Assembly (NCBI RefSeq): GCF_014851395.1
Contig: NW_024044459.1
Location: 20,346,664 to 20,410,663, forward strand
From: Micropterus salmoides
Taxonomy: Eukaryota > Chordata > Actinopteri > Centrarchiformes > Centrarchidae
Reading direction: 5' to 3'
DNA length: 64,000 nt
The stretch's first letter is position 1. The number at the start of each line of letters is the position of its first letter. Made by a program: the position numbers and the translations under genes. The notes under the pieces were generated by a model that saw only the letters and a program-made list of their open reading frames with translations, had not been told where the DNA came from and did no database searches. This document shows positions 24,301 to 44,687 of the stretch, in pieces.

Positions 24301-27292
24301 AGAAGCAGAAAACCACTGCATGTCTGTACAGTAGCCTAAAAAACTACTGCCAGCACTGAGTTATCTTAGCATGTACACTGGAAACGGAGAAACGGCTAGC
24401 CTGGATCTGACCAAAGCTAAGAAATCCAAACAGCACCTCTTAAGCTCACTCATAAACATGTTATACAGAATTTTTTTTAATCCATACAAAACCGAAGAAT
24501 AAAAATCACACATTGCAGTAACTTCCTTAGGTCAGGCAAAACCACAAATCTTTTTTTTTTTTTACACAACCATTGTTTTAAAGATTAAACAAAAAACAAA
24601 TCACATGTTATTTAGAGATGTCAGTAGGTGGATTTTGGTACATTTAGACAGAGCCAGGATAGCTTTTTCTGTTTCCAGTTTATATGCAAAGCTAACAGGC
24701 TGTTGGCAGTAGCTTTATATTAAGGCTACAGAAATGAGAGTGGCATCAATTTTCAGATCTAACTCACAGCAACACACCCCCATGTTTCTTGGCTGGACAC
24801 CAAGAGAAGCTGCCCAGATGCTGACTATGGCATTATATTGAACAGCCACATCTGAGAGTGATATTAATATCTCAGCATGAAAGCAAAGAGGCCCATTTCC
24901 CAAATGTCACACTATTCTTTTGAATTAACTAAAAACTGGTGATACACATATGTTTTTTTTTTCCTGTCATGTCTAAGTATATAATAAATGGTGTTAATTG
25001 GGTTTCCTTAAGTCACTTGTCTTGGTGGTGGGTGTATGCTCTAATAGTATTTTTGTCTTATGTTTTTGCTCATTAAGGAGTGATCCACGGCAGTTGGGCC
25101 TGCTGGTCAGCCTGGTCATCCTGCTCTGGGGGTCGAAGATCAAGAAGTCGTTCCTGCTCCAATCCCACACCTCAGAACGGAGGACAACACTGTATCGGAG
25201 AACCCACTGAGACAACTGACTGTGAAGACCATGACCTGAAATATTTAAAGTCAGAACAAAGTTTTTGCAGTATCAGTTTTTGTCACAGCCACTACCAGTC
25301 ATTGCTATGACATTTCACACTGATTTCCATCAATCTACCATCATACAACATCCTATTTTTAACTGTTTTTCTATAGAACCATGGAGCCTCAGTGTTTTGA
25401 CCAAACTCTGCCAGCAAGTCAGAAGTGTAGAACCCCGCCTGCTTTAATCAATGGCTATGTCCTGGTAAAGATGAAGCCAAACATTGTGGAACAAATTATT
25501 GCAAACATTTAATATTTGTATTGTCACACTAATTGCAAGATTTTCCAGTATTACCCAGAACGCCTGTTATTCCTCATATGATTGACTTTGTCTCCACATC
25601 AGTCAGCCTAATTTCCCAAAGAATACACACCCAGAGTTTGATATGGAGAAATTTGTATGTAATTTAAATGTAATTTGGTAAACCCAATAATGTGGCCTCA
25701 AAACTACATTTGAGACCCAACTTGGAAAAACAGGCACAAAATGTGGTAAATGTTTTTGTGTGTGCGTTCCATAGACAATCGATATTTACATTCAAAGCCT
25801 TAAAAAGGTATTTTGCATTATAGGGGCTATGAAATTAATCAATGTGTCTTCTGTAAAATGAAATGAGCTTGGCACAATGGCATTGGGTCACATTTGTTAT
25901 TCATTTTTCAGTATTTCTAATTCCGTTCCTTTTTAGGAGGTTTCTGTACTAAGGCCAGAACTGAAAAATGGAACTTAAACACCTTTTTGTCACGACATGC
26001 TCCACAGGACCCAAAAGACATTTACCTCGTGGGTAGTAGGGTTGAGTACAGCTGCACTGAAGGTTACCATCTTACTGGTCACAGCTCCATAGAATGCACT
26101 GCTGGCCAAACCTGGTCTGGCCGCCCTGGACTGTGCACAGGTGAGTACCCTAAAACCAAAGATTTTAGAGAAACATTTACAATCTCAATGAATTACAGTG
26201 TGATTTTTGTTTTTTACTTGTTTTTTTTTCTCCCAGTCTCAAGGTGCCAGATTAACTCCTTCGCTGAGGATGTCATAGCCTCTCCTTTAAAGGTGGCCTA
26301 TGACATAGGGGAGACAATCACCTTGTCCTGTCCAGCGGGTAGACACCTACTAGGAGAAGCAACGATCATGTGTGACCCCAGTCTACAATTTTCACCAGAC
26401 CCAGCGGACATCAAATGCGGCCCAGGTAAACTTCAGGGTTCCTATAAATAATCTAACGGACAACATCAAACTGCAGTGTGACAAGATGTGACTGTAGTAT
26501 ATTGTGCCCTACTTTTCATTTAATCTCATGCTTTGCTTTTCTGTATGATATATTTTTATCATTGCATGCAAAGGGCATTAATCAGTTAGCATTGTGCAAG
26601 AATGATTTCTATGTATCCCACAGTCACCACGCAACAGGAACCCACCTCTATTTCGGTGCAGTGTAAACCGTGGGAGAAGTCTTCCAGAGGAAAATGTGTT
26701 TGCAAAATGCCTTTTGAGTGCAGGTATGTTAACTCTGCTAATCATCAGGGGTTTTTTCATGTGACTTTTTGTGATTCTCTCGTTGTTGTGGTTACTGTGT
26801 TTCCGCATGATTTGTGTTTTTTTTTGTCACCAGTTCGTCTTTGGAGATGTGCGCCACTAGTCCTGGGAGTAAAAAATCACTCCTTCTGAATGTGTGCAAA
26901 ATGCACGCACTGCGGTGTATGGGGAAGAACCACGTGATAGCAGAAGACAGCACCTGCAGGTGGCCAGAGCGCAACACAACAGGCTGCACCAGTTGTCACA
27001 TGTGGGAGACCTGTGACGGTAAGAACATCCAAGGTTACAAAAAATCCATAAACGTGCGGTATTTGCTATTTGTTGCGATCTTATTTGTTGCCACACTGTT
27101 CTTTCAGATCAAACCAACACGTGTCTCTGTAAGGATTCTGCAGATTGCTTGACCCCAGGATTAAATGTGTGTGTCCGCGTTGGGGGGAATGCGACTGCAG
27201 ACATTCAGACCATGAGCGAGTGTGAAGCCGGGCTACAGAGATGTAAAGGAGAAAAGGTGTCAGTTGTCAGTATCCTGCCTTGCGTTTCCTGA
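18390..27292 (+). CDS. c7: Complement component C7 (MACPF protein)
   Basis: Eighteen phase-matched coding exons: 18390-18395, 18613-18674, 18796-18874, 19093-19234, 19321-19465, 19561-19699, 22176-22319, 22437-22680, 23451-23564, 23668-23837, 23957-24185, 25078-25249, 25377-25464, 26008-26140, 26237-26425, 26624-26723, 26834-27018, 27108-27292. They give 841 residues, close to human C7. Order: signal peptide (LVLAVLPWLLSLL, ~1-22); TSP1 (~28-80, HCQWGPYGDWSAC); LDL-receptor A (~85-122, NGDQDCEEDGLDESVC); MACPF (~125-455, signature GTHYLSEGTLGG at 293-304); EGF-like Cys cluster; TSP1 with WACWSAWSSC, a C-mannosylation WxxW motif; two CCP/sushi modules (~565-690); two factor-I/MAC modules to the end. 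A single N-terminal TSP1 and this length fit C7, not C6 or C8. C7 joins C5b6, inserts first into the target membrane and leads MAC assembly; the protein is secreted. Exon 1 codes only Met-Lys and its donor is GC, so the start is the least certain part. Whether this is c7a or c7b was not resolved. Confidence 0.95.
18396..18612 (+). other. C7 intron 1 with GC-AG boundaries
   Basis: The sequence ATGAAG|gcaagt at 18390-18401 fits the strong consensus of GC-AG introns (AG|GCAAGT), and the acceptor ttcttcag precedes the hydrophobic signal-peptide exon at 18613, in phase 0. The frame upstream of 18613 has no other convincing methionine next to a splice donor. Confidence 0.6.
20175..20510. repeat. 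Percomorph interspersed repeat in C7 intron 6
   Basis: Contains 'gccactgacaggctcagg', 'aggtgtctaacaacatcatgg' and 'aaaggatccctacaag', blocks recalled together from a common percomorph repeat. No protein frame of note. Confidence 0.45.
20548..21110. repeat. Possible LTR-like or unclassified repeat in C7 intron 6
   Basis: A T/G-rich block starting 'ctgtcatgattctggg' and running through 'cctaattgttttcacctgagcctcatcagtcactcccc' to 'ttgattaaatcttaac' and 'ctgcaattgggtac'. It resembles teleost repeat consensus sequences with a promoter-like 'gtgtatattagtgag'. No flanking duplication or partner LTR was recognised. Confidence 0.3.
21110..21600 (-). other. Antisense coding-like relic in C7 intron 6
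   Basis: Read on the - strand, 21195-21345 stays open with LSADELFQLAIDTP and EEKWVSRMKEVYRLASV, a composition unlike random intron. Stops and frame changes flank it. I do not recognise the family; a mobile-element gene fragment is the most likely origin. Confidence 0.3.
22870..23290 (-). mobile_element. LINE fragment, antisense, in C7 intron 8
   Basis: The - strand reads EKAGLKESTEALIMAAQEQA, then a Cys-His cluster (RLCKDAPETVQHITAGC), then, after a frame change, AKILWDFKIQTDKLVMANQP followed by DIVLIDKQQKK. This series is the C-terminal end of a non-LTR retrotransposon polyprotein (post-RT zinc-knuckle region and the 'NRPDI' motif). It is a dead fragment of about 420 bp with at least one frameshift. 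Confidence 0.8.
24238..24926. mobile_element. Non-autonomous inverted-repeat element, copy A (C7 intron 11)
   Basis: The left end 'attaaaggaataactt..ttggcgaaata..ctttcttgctgagagt' is mirrored by the right end, whose reverse complement reads 'aattcaaaagaatagtgtgacatttgggaaat..ctttgctttcatgctgagat'. The interior has no open frame. The ends agree with a high-copy percomorph element recalled as 'taaaggaatagtttgacattttgggaaatacgctta'. A second copy is at 46552-47625. Confidence 0.65.
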
Positions 27293-28510
27293 GGATGCTG
27301 GAAGAGATTTTGACCTTATGACCTTCTGTCTCCCCCTTCTGTCTTTACACTAATCTTCTGTAACAATTTCCTCCATATTTTTCCAGTGAATTAGTATTAA
27401 GTGTCACTGCTTCAACACATTTTAAAACTACAATGTTATGCATGTTAAAAATATAATGTAAAACTGTATTAGGACAGTAAATAGCAAAACACCAGCCATG
27501 TTGAATTTCTTTTCATTTTTGTTCCTTTTCTGATGGTATAATATACTGAGAGGCCCCCAAAACACAATTACATATAGATGTAATTATAACAGAGGGATTG
27601 GTATCCACAGACAAAATATATGCAGTGTTGCCTTTCCATCTAGTGTTTTGTTGCTCTCTCAACATGTTACATACTGTTTGAGCTGCATGCATAGTTTACT
27701 CTAACGAAGGTCTGAGTTTAGAAGAAAATAGTTTCCTAAATGTCCCTCAAGATAATGTTTGAAAATCTGTGTTCTGGACTGATATGGTCTGTTTGAAAAG
27801 ATGTCCTGTGCTTTCTAAACCAGACAGCGCTCAGCCTGCCAAGCAAACCCCTGCTGACAGCCTATTCCTGCCTCTGGCTCGCTGCCCTCTCACAGCGTGA
27901 GTGCATGTGTGGCTGAACATGCCTGTGAAACTGTTTGAAGATACCAGCTACTTAATGTCCCCTCATCACACCAAAATGTTTACTGTAGGCAGATGTGCTT
28001 CCCTCAGTTACACCATGTTGTACACAAAGGCTGGTGGGTGAGAGGAACATGCTTGACATGCTCTAGAGCTAGCACACGTTCGCACTCATGAAGTGGTTAT
28101 ACACACAAACTGACATGATTTTTGGGTGAGAGAATATTCAAGCATGTATGGGCAGGTTAGAGGTTATGAGCACTTAACCTCACTTATTCCAAAGAACTCA
28201 AAAAAAATGTACAGTTGGAAAAAAATATAGGGGGAAAAACAGCACAAATAAGGTACTGGGCCACCAAAAGCTGCCAGAACAGCTTCAATGCACCTTAGCG
28301 TAGATTATTCAAGTTTCTGGAACTTTACTTGGAGGGTTGAACACCATTATTTTAGAGAAAAATTTCCCTTTTGATAATGTTATGATGGTGGTGAAGTGCG
28401 CTACCTGACATACCCAAATAGCTGCTCAATAGAGTTGAGATTCATTGACAGCAAGGTCATAGTATATGACTCATGTCACTTTCACCAAACAAGATCAGTT
28501 GTCTCTTTTG

Positions 28511-28511
<1 letters not shown>

Positions 28512-28547
<36 letters not shown>
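28512..28547. repeat. (TG)18 microsatellite
   Basis: Uninterrupted TG dinucleotide run. Confidence 0.95.
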
Positions 28548-28548
<1 letters not shown>

Positions 28549-29386
28549 AAGTGCCTACATTCTCCTATAACTTATTCAGGGTTTCCTTTTAATTTGTAGT
28601 CCTGTGAAAGTTTTTTTGGTCAGTCAGTGGGAGATGGCTCTTAAGAGGCTAATATGCTTTTATTAACTCTTGTGTGTTGCTGTCCTATGAAAATCATTTA
28701 TCTCCAAAAAAGAAAGCTCTAATTTCAAATTTGTGATGATGCATTTTTAGGTAGTTCAGCTGGTTTTTAAATGGTTTATTTAGTGTAGTATCCAATATTT
28801 GTGCATTTGACTCATAATAGTTCAAAATAGCACTGTAGCAGCAGGACAGAGGGTCAGTGACCTTCTACAGGGAGAGCAGTGATTGGTGGTTATGTAGGGA
28901 CTGAACCCTTCTATAGAATTTGACCTCTAACCCCTTGTTTTGTTACCTCAGAATAGTATTGTACCCTTCTATGGGTTTGACCATTTATTTTGCAGACTCA
29001 AACCCCTCTATGGTACCTAACAGATACCTACACATATCCTATATAAGCTATGTTTGATGTACAGAGAGACAGAGTGGCCATCGGGCTGGGTCACTCTCCA
29101 AGCTGCTGCAGAGCTTGTAATTGATGCTGAAACTCCTTTGATTTTGTTTCCTCTCAACACATCATCGCAGCATTATTGTTCGGACACCACATTAGCTTAG
29201 GAAGTAGGGGAATTTTTTCAATCTATAAACTCTTTAATTTATCTGCAAAATTTCAGGGATACATGTTTTCCATTGGACAGTGAAAATATGCAGTATCTAT
29301 GTTATGATTATTTAAAAAAAATTTTTTACATATAAAACTATATTAGTATATGTTCATCCATCCATTTTATAGTGCTATTGCGCTGT

Positions 29387-29418
29387 TGTGTGTGTGTGTG
29401 TGTGGGGGGGGGGGGGGG
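29387..29418. repeat. (TG)n followed by 15-base poly-G
   Basis: TG dinucleotides to 29403, then a run of 15 G at 29404-29418, an uncommonly long G homopolymer. Confidence 0.93.
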
Positions 29419-31019
29419 TCGTATCCCTGCATGCACTGGGCATGTCACCACTTTGTCAAAGGACACACATTCATTACATTCATTTAACTAACCTGCATGT
29501 CAAAATAATAATAAATAGTATACTACAAATGTCCAATTTTTGAGTTGATGAGGATTTATGAAGTTTCAGCCACTGATAACTGCTTGCTGAGGAAACTTTC
29601 ATCCCAGCAGCAAAAGTAGGTGACCAGCTGGATCCTGTCTGGCGGTATAATCTTTCTCTTTCCCGCCTATTTCTCCAACTCTCAGAAAATATAAACAAAA
29701 GCTGCTTGTTATGGACTTTATAAAAGATTATCTGGATTTTCTCTCTCTCCCCTTCTGTATCTCCATGTATGTTTGTCCCCCCCCAACCCTCCCAGATAGA
29801 AGTGTTTACTCTACAAACAGGTTTAACAGTGGGACAATCCATAGCAGACCAGAAAAAGTACCAAAATAGCATACAGTAAATGTTGGGATGTTTCTTTCAA
29901 AAATATGAATTTATCAATCACTTAAAGAGCAATCAATCCATTCAATTAATTCAGTTTTACAGTTGGATTTGTACCAGATCCCAGACCACCCAAACGAATA
30001 TCTCTTTTGATAGTTTGTCTCCGCCAAGTGGACATTTCAGTGGATTACATGCATGAAAATGACAGAGTAGCTTTTTCGTTTCAATAACAAAAGTTTTATT
30101 AACAATGTAAAATGACCTATATCAGCTTTGACTACTGTACCTTTACCATGCCCTAAACATTGACCCCTCTCATTAATTAACAAGACCCACACCCTCTGTC
30201 TGCAATGACAGATACCCTTCCTGCTCATACCAACTAACAGATTATTTGCTAACCAACTCCAACTTTGAAAAGAATTCAGAGCGCATTGCGTAAAGATTAT
30301 GTGTATATACAATTCTAATGTCTCAATTTATAGATAGATATTGTGTGCAAAGAAGTTTTATTTTTTGAGTATTGTATCATATATTTCCATTTTGAAGTTG
30401 GAAAGTTAAAGTTGGGTACAGGTTCTTGGTTTATGGAAGACTAAATTAAGTACATTAAGAAGGAAAAACAGCAAGAAACAAAAAACAGAGACTGTAATAC
30501 ACAACAAACTTACTCTGCACAAACCTGTCATCTCCGCTTAGACAAATGTATAACTTTGCCTTTGCAAGTGCCATCCTCAGATATTTGGATGGCGTCTATT
30601 AATAAGTTATCACATTATTTCTGACAAAAACGGACAATTAAATTCCCTTTTGTAACATGAATCCTTATTTCATTCACTCAGGTTCGTGGAAGTAATTGAA
30701 CATTGACATTATTTCAAAGGACCTCTCATTCTCTTTTACATTGGACAAGCAGATATCTGACTTCAGTTACCAAAAAAAGGGAAAGTTTGTTGCAAAATAT
30801 CTTAAAATATATGTTCATGACTTTTGTTTTCATCACATTGCAGTTACAATTCTCATTTGTATTACAAAATAAAATTATAAAATGGGCAGCCTTTAAAAAA
30901 AAGAGAAAGAGACAATTTATTTGAAAATGGCAGTAATAGATTGGTGGGAGACACAAGTGGTGAAGGACAGTGGGTAATGATGTCTTTGTTGCCGCCTCCT
31001 ACCCACGAAGGTGGGGCCC

Positions 31020-38754
<7,735 letters not shown>

Positions 38755-39620
38755 GCATACACATCCACAAATAAAACAACCCTAATACAGAACGGTTTTG
38801 TCTTATTCTCCCCGCCAAACTCCACCACTTTATCTCTTCCTGTCTCACCACTCTGCACCTTACTGTTCACCTTATTCTCTCCTGCTTTTACGCTCAATTC
38901 ACCTTCGCCAACTATTGTCAAGGCTGAACCTCGATTATTGTTATTGCTCGGTCTACCTCTCACGTTCCTCCCCTCTAGTGTGGGAGATGGACCAAATGTT
39001 TTCCCAGACGAGCCTCAGAGTGCAGGAAAAGTACCGGATGAGCGCCTGCGACTCCTCTCCGCATTGCCTTGACTGCGACGGGGCGCAAGTCACCTTCACT
39101 CCAGAAGCACACGGTTCACAGTGAAGACTTTACACCCGATCTGGAGTCCAGCTAGCTGAGGTGTCTTCTCTGACGCACAGATGTCGGAAGGAGACGATCG
39201 TATTCACGGATATTCTCCAGATGCAACCATTTTTTATGATTGCGCGTTTCCATTAAGCACCAATAAGACGGACGATAACGATATTTTCTTAACTGCACAA
39301 CCTCCTTATAGAAACGAAATAATGCTGCCAATGTCCCTGCTGACAATTTCCTAGCGCACAGGTGACACTTTAAGCCTCTGTGCCGGAGAAGACATGAACC
39401 TTCAGGAAAAACTTAATTCCCGATCTCGCGGTCTCAGTTCGTCTCCCAGTGGCTGTTTCTTCGAGTCTTTCGAGCTCGTCGGGCGGGCCTATCTCTAACC
39501 TTGGAGAGACAGTAGAAGGCGAGCAGTTGCTACAGGCCTGACGTGGCTCTGTGGTTGGCAACACTGCGCACCCAAAGGACGGGAATACTAATAGGGCCCA
39601 TCAAGTCAGACCCCCGCCCT
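38755..39620 (-). promoter_or_regulatory. CpG-rich 5' region of RGS7BP
   Basis: CpG dinucleotides are dense from about 38450 to 39600 (for example ctcgtcgggcggg, gcgccattcg, cgatctcgcggtctc), in contrast to the CpG-poor AT-rich surroundings. The region spans RGS7BP exon 1 and the sequence just upstream, so a CpG-island promoter is likely. No TATA box was singled out. Confidence 0.5.
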
Positions 39621-40189
39621 GAGCTCTATGAGCTCCTAAACGTGTAAAATTCAGGCTGCTGGCCACTTTGCCTCCAGTAAGGAAGTAGGCCACTATAAAA
39701 TTAATTTAACATTCTTGTTAAGACTTAATGTGGGCCAATTTAAACTTTAGATTGAAAAACCACTTTAAATAGACCATATTGTACAAATGGCAAAGGTATA
39801 ATATGTATGTGCAGGCCCATTTAATTAGGACTAAAGTGTGTTTTTTCTTTTTGTTGTTTTGTAAATCACTATCTCTACAGTAACATTAATATCTTGATAT
39901 CTTGAATATGATCTTCTTAGTCACACAGTGTGGTTTAGTGTTACTTTATCCGAGTTCACAGCAACCTAAATATAGTTTAGGTTGTTCATGAGTGTTTATA
40001 TGTGTTTTGGAATAGGCTTAAAAATCTCATGCAGCTTGGAGCTTGTATTACTTTTTCCTTTCCAAAGGTAATCTTACCTGCAAAAAACTTATGGTATATA
40101 CTTCATGTCATGTAAAACAGCATAGGTGGACAAATACATAAACAACATACAAAAAGTATTATCAAAATTGGAAGAAAGATACTTTCATG

Positions 40190-40212
40190 CACACACACAC
40201 ACACACACACAC
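40190..40212. repeat. (CA)n microsatellite
   Basis: Pure CA run. Confidence 0.9.
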
Positions 40213-41822
40213 ATATGGAGCATGGTGGCATCAAAGAAAGAAAATACATGTATGAGTAAATGTAACATTCCTATCTTTATAAAAAATATTTTTTGCGTCT
40301 GAATCTATTGGCAGCCTTCAGCTCTGACTATTAACTGTTCCTTGCTTTTCACAACCACAAAGGCGAAAGTGCATATTCTGAATAAAGTAGGAGTCTATTT
40401 CACTATGGTGAGTGCTCTTCCTCGCATTACTATTTAATTGTGAATGCAATGGAAGACTTTCAAAATCCATCTCTGTTTTATGCATACACCCACAGACACT
40501 CATACTGTAGCTGCACTCACACAAACACAAAGACACACATACAGTGCAGAGTCACACTGTAATTGAGTCACACTGTAATTGTATGCCTATTTAACATGTA
40601 ACGAATTCTGCAGTGATCATGGCCCATTTCCTGGTTTCTTAGCAATGATGTGCCAGTTCAGTCTTTATGAATGGTTTTTAGTCCAAAATGTGCATACCAC
40701 TTTAATAATTAAACCCATTAAAACTTGGTCAAGAATGAATCAATTTCAAACGCTACTGCCTTCCTGAGTTGCCAAAACTGAAAGTCCTTCTTCATGGCCT
40801 CCCCACACACTTGCACTGGGGCCTCGCACCTCTCATCAAGGAAACTCTGGCTCTCTGCAGGAGTAACCAGATTCATGATTTCCTGATCCTAAATACACCC
40901 ATTTGGGACTGCTTTACTTCCTGCACTGGCTCTAGTTACTTCCCAACCACAGAAGTGACACTTTATGTCCCAGGTGACCGTTTTGGTAGTCAGAGGTCAT
41001 TCCACCAAGGCCCCAGACTTTACTAGCCATCCAACTGGCAATAAACCAGGCCACTTCACCTAACTTCTTAGTGTTGAGTTCCCATGGCTCTACATACACA
41101 TAACAACACACTTATTTGTTACCTATAATTTATTCAATAATTTATAAATAGCTTATATCCTAAATAATTTATATATAAATAATATATAAATAATGTGTAA
41201 ATTATTTGCTCCTCATTAACACATGGCAATAATATGACATATCAACAAATTTGCGATACATAAGAGTATAAAGATGATCTGTTTATAATTATATAAATAT
41301 ATTATAATTATATAAAAAGTCAGTCATCATTCTCAACTATAAATCCCTTTCACTTTATTAATATGAAACATGAAAATAATAAAACTCAGTCAGAAATAAA
41401 GTAATTTATTTGGCAACAACGCAATGATTTCATTACCAAAACTGGAAATCACTTAAAAAGAACAAATTAATGTTAAAGCCACTTCTACATACCTGTATGT
41501 ATGTGTTTGTGTAAATGTAATTTGCTATAAAATACAGTGACTTAGTACAACCAAACATTTATTCCCTCCAGGGGGTGCTTAAGAACAAACAAAACACAAA
41601 ATTCCTTCTCAGTGGAAAAACAGCAAATTAACATCTTGCAAGACACATTGTATAGAATAATACAAGTGCAAATTAAAAAGGTTTTAGTAGCAAGGATATG
41701 GTGTATGACGGCAAATTAAAAAACAGGGTTTTTAAAGCCATTAACAAATGGTCTAAACCCATACTAAATAGCAAAAATTTAATTTAACTAAGCTTACTGA
41801 GGATGCATAAACATGAAAAATC

Positions 41823-41823
<1 letters not shown>

Positions 41824-41871
<48 letters not shown>
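41824..41871. repeat. (ATT)16 trinucleotide repeat
   Basis: Uninterrupted ATT units over about 48 bases. Confidence 0.95.
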
Positions 41872-42316
41872 GAATTATGATTTACATTACAGAATTATGA
41901 TGAAAATATGTAATAACTTTGGAAGTACTGAAATATTATGTTCTGGGAGATCATGCTAACTCCTCTCCATTCAGGAACAGGACATATCGTGCAACCCACA
42001 TTACATGTGCATCGTGTGGAGACAGAGAACAGAGAACATCCGATTCACAAACATCCCCATGCACCATTTCCCCATTTCAATCATTTATTAATGAGAGACA
42101 ACAAGCTGGCACAATGTTATTTTCCCTCTACCATGCCATCCCACCTGCTTGAAATTCACTCATTGTCTTCTCATTAAACCCTACAGCTATGTTTTCCCCT
42201 TTCCCCTATATATGTACATGCCTGCCCTCTAGTTCATCTTTAATTCCTTACTTCACTCTCATCCTTCTATATCTTCAACTTTCTATGTTGCTCCATTATT
42301 CTTTTTAACTGGACTG

Positions 42317-44645
42317 TTAAAAAGAAGGGAAGAAGAGGTAACAGAGGAAGCAGAAAATGAAGAAGCCAATAACCCAGTTGACTGAGTAGATGTAGATGAT
42401 GACCATGTCCATGTCAAAGCGCCAGCCTCGAGAGTCATCCTCGAAGTCCATAGCGTCCAGACGGTAGCCTCCTCCATGGGGGAACTGGCGTCTAGCAATG
42501 GGACTGGACTGTCTCTGGAAACCTGCTTTGGGTGACAAATGAGGCATCTCAGTTTAGTTTTCACTAAAGTTTAATCTACTACAGTTGAGGGCGCCAAGGT
42601 CATGTCCTCCGTAATAAAATAGGAATTTAGGGGCTCAGTGAAATGAATGCTATAAAGTTGAAGCATTGTGTTTAATATACCATTATAGTCTTGAGGTACT
42701 TTTAGGATAAATAGGTAGCGGGGATACTCTGACACTGTCTCAAGTCTTGTCACAATGTTACTTACAAAGCGAATGGCAGTAAAGGTGCAAATGTGTCATA
42801 GTGCTGCTGGCATAATTTCCATGTACGGGGAATAAAAAACTTGCCTCCAAAGATACGGAACAGTTTTCGGCAGCTTGGGAGAGGCCACTTTGCGCAACTT
42901 GCTTTCTGGAAGTTCTGTTTCCGGGAAAGGTATTCCTTTGGGAAGAACGTCCTTGCTGTCTGGTTTAGCTCTGTAAGAAAGACAAGGAGACAAGCTTAAT
43001 ATTATCAAATGTGAACATCTTATTCACACCTCCACTTCTTGCTAGTCTGAATAGATTATGTTTGATTTATACAACACATTCAGCAGATGCTGCATCACCA
43101 TACTCATTTTCTCCTTGTTCTGTTTCGGTGTGTGACCTTGGCTTTGGTAATCAACACAAGAATCTAATCTACAGTCCTTCGTCTAATCACTCACAAGAGC
43201 CCTTAGTGTGTCTGCACTCTGCCTTTTTATGGCCACAGCAGTGTCCCTACTGCTCACTTTCTCCTGCATACATCTAGAAGTAGGGCAAGGTGAATCAGAA
43301 CAGAACTTCATTACTTATTCAGAGCTTTGTGCAAATCAGACTACGTCCTATAATGAGTGTGCAGGGATCACGAGGTTACATATGCATAGTGACATACAGA
43401 ATTTGCACATAATGCTGTATGTCACTATACAGCAATTGTGCAAACATATTGTTATTACACTACATTGTGTAACATTGTTGTGTAAAGACATTACATGTGC
43501 AATTAGGGTTTAATTTTCCATTGGTACCGCTCTTGCTAAAAACATCAGTTTTTGTCATATCACAATACATTTTGCACCCATAAGGAATACTACTTCTTAT
43601 TTCCATCAGAGAGCACTACATGAAAGTGTTCAGATTGTGTTTGATTTTGTCTTCTCGGTCTGGGTGACTCATCTGGTCAAAGCTGAACAAAAGGTCTACT
43701 CTGCTCCCTACGGGACATCTGCAGCTGGGCCCTGTGAACAATCTGCAGCTTACATGTCATCTGCGTAACAGCCAACAAAACATAAGAATGCACATATAGC
43801 TACAAATATACATATAATCATATGTCCATATGGATTTACTATTGTATTATATTGTCATGGATTATTCTACGGCATTTTGTCTTTTTATTCAGCTCATATT
43901 ATCCAATCCAGAACGCCAGGTAGAGTCATGAGTAGAGGTCATAAGTATTTCAAATAATTAGTAAGTGCTTTCTGTCCATTAGCTCACCCTTCTGAAAGAA
44001 GACATGTGTGATGATTGTTCTGCAGAGGGGGCATGGGGTGTTGGTGGGACTGTTCTTAGCCAGTGTCCTCAGACAAGGTTCACAGAAGATGTGGTTGCAG
44101 GGGTGACACATGTAAGGGCTGAAGTACACATCCAAACACACTGCGCATATGTAACCTTCTCTGTCCCCGGTGCTCGCATCGTCGTCATCCTCGCTGCTGC
44201 TGCTGCTTGATGGGTTTCCTGTTGAACTCTGGGAAAGGAGGACAGGCAGATGGGGAAAGACACTTTTAAACAATGAAGGATCAAATTGATTGCGGGAGCC
44301 TGATAGATATATCAGCACCCATGCATATAATTTTTTGTAGACTTCCTCCTCATGCAGATAAATATTTATATTTGCATATATAAGTATTTATGCAAATACG
44401 CATTGTGTTCTCTGCAAGCCTTTGTTTACAGTATGATGCTCTGGTATGTGTTGTTTTTTCTTTTCATGTTGTTGGATAAATTCTGCAATTCGGATTAGTG
44501 CCAAAATGTGCAATTCTGATATTATTTAAAATAAAAAAGAGCCAACACTTAAACTAAAATCTTGATAGCTCATTTCTGCAGAGTCATGTCTGCACGAATG
44601 AGCTTCTGACACAGACAGATTAAAGCCTGACTATTTTGCTGATTA

Positions 44646-44687
<42 letters not shown>

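Larger units (their letters stand above)
27293..31019. other. Convergent spacer C7-RGS7BP, no gene seen
   Basis: Holds the 3'UTR of C7 from the left and that of RGS7BP from the right. No further coding region was recognised. A (TG)18 run is at 28512-28547 and a TG/poly-G tract at 29387-29418. On the - strand, AATAAA signals at 30916-30921 and 30095-30100 are candidate ends for RGS7BP mRNA. Confidence 0.55.
39621..42316. other. Spacer between RGS7BP 5' end and RNF180 3' end
   Basis: AT-rich intergenic DNA of about 2.7 kb with no recognised gene. It contains (CA)n at 40190-40212, an (ATT)n run at 41824-41871, and presumably the RNF180 3'UTR at its right end. The 85-residue frame at 40769-41026 is unmatched and probably fortuitous or repeat-derived. 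Confidence 0.5.

Noticed and set aside
18390..27292. C6 or C8 as identity of the MACPF gene
   Set aside because: C6 has extra N-terminal TSP1 modules and a longer chain; C8 chains lack CCP and factor-I modules. One N-terminal TSP1, two CCPs and 841 residues fit C7.
41824..41871. CRISPR-like or origin-like AT repeat
   Set aside because: It is a simple ATT trinucleotide microsatellite without spacers.
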